A stretch of 44,215 nt of DNA. Origin: Desulfobacteraceae bacterium RAAP-1. Its GTDB lineage: Bacteria > Desulfobacterota > Desulfobacteria > Desulfobacterales > Desulfatirhabdiaceae. Every line of letters begins with the position of its first letter. Position 1 is the first letter of the stretch. The stretch is from positions 1 through 44,215 of the forward strand of contig LKPX01000027.1 of assembly GCA_001443525.1 (NCBI GenBank), in the 5' to 3' direction. Positions 41,585 to 44,215 of the stretch are shown here, piece by piece. Made by a program: the position numbers and the translations under genes. Under the pieces are notes generated by a model that saw nothing but the letters and a program-made list of their open reading frames with translations, did no database searches and was not told the DNA's origin.

Positions 41585-43276
41585 TTATGGGGCGATGTCA
41601 CTGTCATTCAGAATTTTTTCGATAATGACCTTGCTGATCATGTAAGTGGGCTTGATACCCTCATCTCCCATACTGCCGGATGCCAGGGTTTGGCCGCTGA
41701 TCAGCGGGTTGTCTGAGGCATAGTAGGCATAGCGAACCTTGATGTTCGGAGAGATATGCCCCCGGATGATGGCAGCGCTGATGGCTCGCTGGTAATGGCC
41801 GCCTTCCATTTCCAGACCGATGGCTTTCCAACTGGTTGTCTGAAATTTTTCCAGAACATCCCGATTTTGAAGCGATGTGCCCAATACCGTGACAATGGGC
41901 CCCACATATACATCGATAGAGCCGTCAAAATCTTCTGCCTTCAAGTCGTTTTTTACCAGATAATTATGGGGGGTGCCTTCCATCACATGCGCGGTCGGCA
42001 GCATGATATCGCCTTTTTTACCGGGCAGAATTCCCGCTTTTCCCATAATGGAAATTGAAGCGACATGAATGGTCGGCGTCTGATGAAATTCGGACAGCAG
42101 TTCATCCATGACTTCGTAAGCCTGGGTTCCGAAGGCATAATCCATCACCAGAAGCACTGGCGGACGGGTTTTCAGGTTTTCACGTTCGATGTGAAGGTCT
42201 GGATGAAACGGCGCTTCGTCAAGGAGCGCCAGATCCATAATCTGAGCGTCAATGAGCGTTCCGGATGTATCCGGCATGTAGTGGCAGCCACTGGATTCAG
42301 CGTGTTTTCGGACGGCCTCCCGGTCGTCCCGCAGTTTTTGAAGAAAAAGATATAAATCGCCGTCAGGTTTTTTCTGATTTTGCGAAAATACTGCAGCGTA
42401 TCCGTAAAGCAGGTTAAGAATGCTGTGCATGTTGGCGCTGATAATATGCAGGGGGCGATCCTGAAGTCCGAGCGCGCAGATTTTCTCCTTGATGGCCGAT
42501 GCCCAGTAAGGCCCATAGGTGTGATGGCCGATCATGCGTTGCAGCGATGGCGTAAAATAGATAAGCAGTTCGTTGTCTTTGGATGCTTTTTCGCGTTCGA
42601 CCCGTTTGCCCAGGCGATAAATGATCTGAAAGAGGCTGTTGCTGCATCCGGTCGATTTGCGGTTGGCGTTCAGATAATAATAAATATCTCTGGTTTCCTG
42701 ATAGGTTCTGCCCAGGATGATGCTGAGATTCCAGATAGCCTGATCGAGCTGTTGATCCGCCAGGCAGTCTTCGCTGGCGACGATATGCTCCAGGTCTTTC
42801 CAGCCGCTGGAGTATTCGCCGCTCGGCTCTTTCATCTGGTGATAGATTTTCTCGGCTTCGATATTGAGAAATGTGATGTGGGTGAGGACATCGTAAATTT
42901 CACTGAGTCCTGTGGTAATGACAAAACACATTTCATCCTCGCTGATTCTGTAGGAGAGCCTCCGGCGTTTGTTGGGCACGATTTTTTCAAAAGACGTCTG
43001 TTCAAAGGCTTCCGACGCCGTAAGGACGATGCGGATGCAATCTTCAAGTCCTCTGGGAAGCCTGTCCAGAACATATTCGAGTCCTGTAATTTCGATGCTG
43101 CGCGGATCATTCATCGTTCCGTAGATTTCAGGACTCAGATCTTTCAATGCATTGGCCAGCGTTTGTCCGGAAACACCGGAAGGCTTATAGTGTCCGCGTA
43201 TCACCAGTGCGTCTGCTATAACTTTAAATGCCCGGATGGCCAGTCGGCTTTTATGAGACCTGCTGAGTGCTTCCAA
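41585..43276 (-). CDS. Large protein with C-terminal nucleoside-phosphorylase-like domain
   Basis: About 563 residues. The N-terminal 320 residues are mainly helical and not recognised. From about 380 the pattern suggests the purine nucleoside phosphorylase/AMP nucleosidase fold: VLLVMDYAFGTQAYEV, then GKAGILPGKKGDIMLPTAHVMEGT, VTVLGTSLQN, the ribose-side GLEMEGGHY and YYASDNPL. The start is probably TTG 43276, with AAGGAG at 43282-43287 (spacing five); ATG 43303 is in frame but lacks a ribosome site. It follows the SDR gene closely, so the two form an operon. The overall plan recalls AMP nucleosidase but with a different N-terminal part; substrate unknown. Confidence 0.7.
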   Translation of the reverse strand: MEALSRSHKSRLAIRAFKVIADALVIRGHYKPSGVSGQTLANALKDLSPEIYGTMNDPRSIEITGLEYVLDRLPRGLEDCIRIVLTASEAFEQTSFEKIVPNKRRRLSYRISEDEMCFVITTGLSEIYDVLTHITFLNIEAEKIYHQMKEPSGEYSSGWKDLEHIVASEDCLADQQLDQAIWNLSIILGRTYQETRDIYYYLNANRKSTGCSNSLFQIIYRLGKRVEREKASKDNELLIYFTPSLQRMIGHHTYGPYWASAIKEKICALGLQDRPLHIISANMHSILNLLYGYAAVFSQNQKKPDGDLYLFLQKLRDDREAVRKHAESSGCHYMPDTSGTLIDAQIMDLALLDEAPFHPDLHIERENLKTRPPVLLVMDYAFGTQAYEVMDELLSEFHQTPTIHVASISIMGKAGILPGKKGDIMLPTAHVMEGTPHNYLVKNDLKAEDFDGSIDVYVGPIVTVLGTSLQNRDVLEKFQTTSWKAIGLEMEGGHYQRAISAAIIRGHISPNIKVRYAYYASDNPLISGQTLASGSMGDEGIKPTYMISKVIIEKILNDSDIAP

Positions 43277-43309
43277 AATATCTCCTTCACAAAAAGTATT
43301 CATAAGTTG

Positions 43310-44071
43310 TCATACGATGCTTGCACCACCATCGACGTTCAGCGTCTGACCGGTCACAAAAGCGGAGGCTTCTGAACACAGAAATAATGTTGGATACACG
43401 ATATCAATGGGTTTGGCAAGCCTGCCCATTGGAATTGTCGCCACAATGTGATCATGCAGCGCCGGATCAGACCAGAAAGCCTTACTGAAGGTGGTTTTCA
43501 CCATACAGGGAGCAATGGCGTTTACTTGAACATTGAAAGGTGCAAGTTCTTGCGCCAGAACTCTGGTCATCATTTCAATGCCGGCTTTGGCAATGCCATA
43601 AATGCCCATGGCAGGTGCGGCCCTGTGCGCGGCGATGGATGACATGTGGACGATTTTCCCACGGTGCTGTCGCCGCATGATCTGTCCGGCTTTTCGGGAG
43701 CACAAGAAGGCGGCATTCAGGTTGGAGTCCAGGATTTTATGCCATAAAGCCGGATCAGCATCTATTACCGTGGTTATCAGGTTCATGCCGACATTGTTGA
43801 TGAGTGTGTCAATTTTCCCGAATCGTTGAAGCGCTGCGTCAAATAAGCGGTCCACATCCTCGCTTCGGGCGGTGTGCGCCTGAACGGCCATCAGGCGATC
43901 ACCCCCGTTCAGAGAAGACCGGGCGGCGTCCAGTCCATCCTGTTTACGGGCGCAGATGACAACAATAGCGCCCTGTTCCAGTAATACTCTGGCGATTTCA
44001 AGGCCGATCCCCCGGGTACCGCCGGTAACAATACATACGTTTTCGTTTAAACCAAACGACAGTGTGCTCAT
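43310..44071 (-). CDS. Short-chain dehydrogenase/reductase (FabG-like)
   Basis: A 253-residue classical SDR. Cofactor loop TGGTRGIG at 16-23, NNVG at about 91, catalytic Ser in VHMSSIAA and YGIAKAG with the Tyr-Lys pair at about 154-158, and the C-terminal SAFVTGQTLNVDGG. NAD(P)-dependent reduction or oxidation of a 3-oxo or alcohol group; the substrate cannot be told. AAGGGAG precedes the ATG. It is the first gene of a unit with the phosphorylase-like gene. Confidence 0.92.
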   Translation of the reverse strand: MSTLSFGLNENVCIVTGGTRGIGLEIARVLLEQGAIVVICARKQDGLDAARSSLNGGDRLMAVQAHTARSEDVDRLFDAALQRFGKIDTLINNVGMNLITTVIDADPALWHKILDSNLNAAFLCSRKAGQIMRRQHRGKIVHMSSIAAHRAAPAMGIYGIAKAGIEMMTRVLAQELAPFNVQVNAIAPCMVKTTFSKAFWSDPALHDHIVATIPMGRLAKPIDIVYPTLFLCSEASAFVTGQTLNVDGGASIV

Positions 44072-44100
44072 AGGGCTCCCTTTCTTTCGAATGTGTGATG

Positions 44101-44215
44101 ATTCCAGTTCGCATTCAAACTGATACCTTTGTCAGCTTCGCTGTGCTGCGATTCGACGTACTAAATGTACAGTCTCATCGCTGCTCGCTTGCTTTCGCGG
44201 TCTCAGTCCGAATGC
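44101..44215 (-). repeat. Family B dispersed repeat, copy B2 (cut by the window end)
   Basis: An inverted copy of 35255-35369 with three mismatches in 115 bases. It lies upstream of the SDR gene, whose promoter therefore lies in or next to the repeat. Confidence 0.9.

Noticed and set aside
1-44215. CRISPR array, tRNA, rRNA or phage genes
   Set aside because: No regularly spaced repeats, cloverleaf sequences, rRNA segments, integrase or structural phage genes were seen; the repeats present are dispersed, not tandem.

Overview
The window looks like chromosomal DNA of a strictly anaerobic, probably sulfate-reducing member of the Desulfobacterota, most likely Desulfobacterales. The main evidence is a roughly 12 kb block of heterodisulfide-reductase-type genes (HdrA, MvhD, an HdrD-like protein) joined to metV and metF, plus a seleno-type HesB-like protein and a YedE/TusA selenium-sulfur module. 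The species assignment is inference; no rRNA or tRNA gene was seen.

Layout. 1-900: trpA, whose start codon directly follows a dispersed repeat. 1.2-5.7 kb (+): an unrecognised 795-residue protein, a phosphatidylserine decarboxylase and an Lgt-like membrane protein, a candidate lipid-modification operon. 5.7-8.5 kb (-): a GPP34 (Golgi phosphoprotein 3) family protein and a PglK-like ABC exporter. 9.0-20.8 kb (-): HdrD-like, HdrA, MvhD, HdrA, MvhD, MetV, MetF, MvhD, an N-terminal HdrA fragment and a HesB-like protein. This set probably couples methylene-tetrahydrofolate reduction to flavin-based electron bifurcation or confurcation (Wood-Ljungdahl methyl branch). 20.9-22.2 kb: a RelE-like protein, then a mostly non-coding, AT-rich, repeat-bearing gap. 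22.2-27.0 kb (+): an orphan trpG/pabA-type amidotransferase behind a strong terminator hairpin; an inositol-3-phosphate synthase, TIM-barrel isomerase and UbiE/MenG operon with a good sigma70-like promoter; and a methionine aminopeptidase with a SEC-C zinc motif. 27.0-30.6 kb: a ribokinase/NnrD-like kinase and a DUF3343 protein, then (-) YedE-TusA, with an AbrB/PIN toxin-antitoxin pair between them on the other strand. 31.0-35.2 kb (+): a periplasmic binding lipoprotein and a hybrid histidine kinase. 35.5-38.3 kb (+): a long Hsp70-family protein. 38.3-41.4 kb (-): pstS-pstC-pstA without pstB. 41.6-44.1 kb (-): an SDR oxidoreductase and a nucleoside-phosphorylase-like protein.

Two dispersed repeat families run through the window. 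Family A (about 109-150 bp) has terminal inverted repeats close to GACGnCtTCGTAAAAAGTC, and four copies are flanked by 6-bp direct repeats, so it behaves like a MITE. It supplies the apparent ribosome-binding site of trpA, overlaps the stop codon of ubiE, sits inside the hdr operon, and seems to have been absorbed into the N-terminal coding sequence of pstA. Family B (about 127 bp, 21-bp imperfect inverted ends) occurs as two inverted copies, 97% identical over 115 bp, that bracket the hsp70-pst-phosphorylase-SDR segment. Start codons, domain boundaries and operon structure were judged by eye from Shine-Dalgarno sequences, spacing and motifs; no database search was run.
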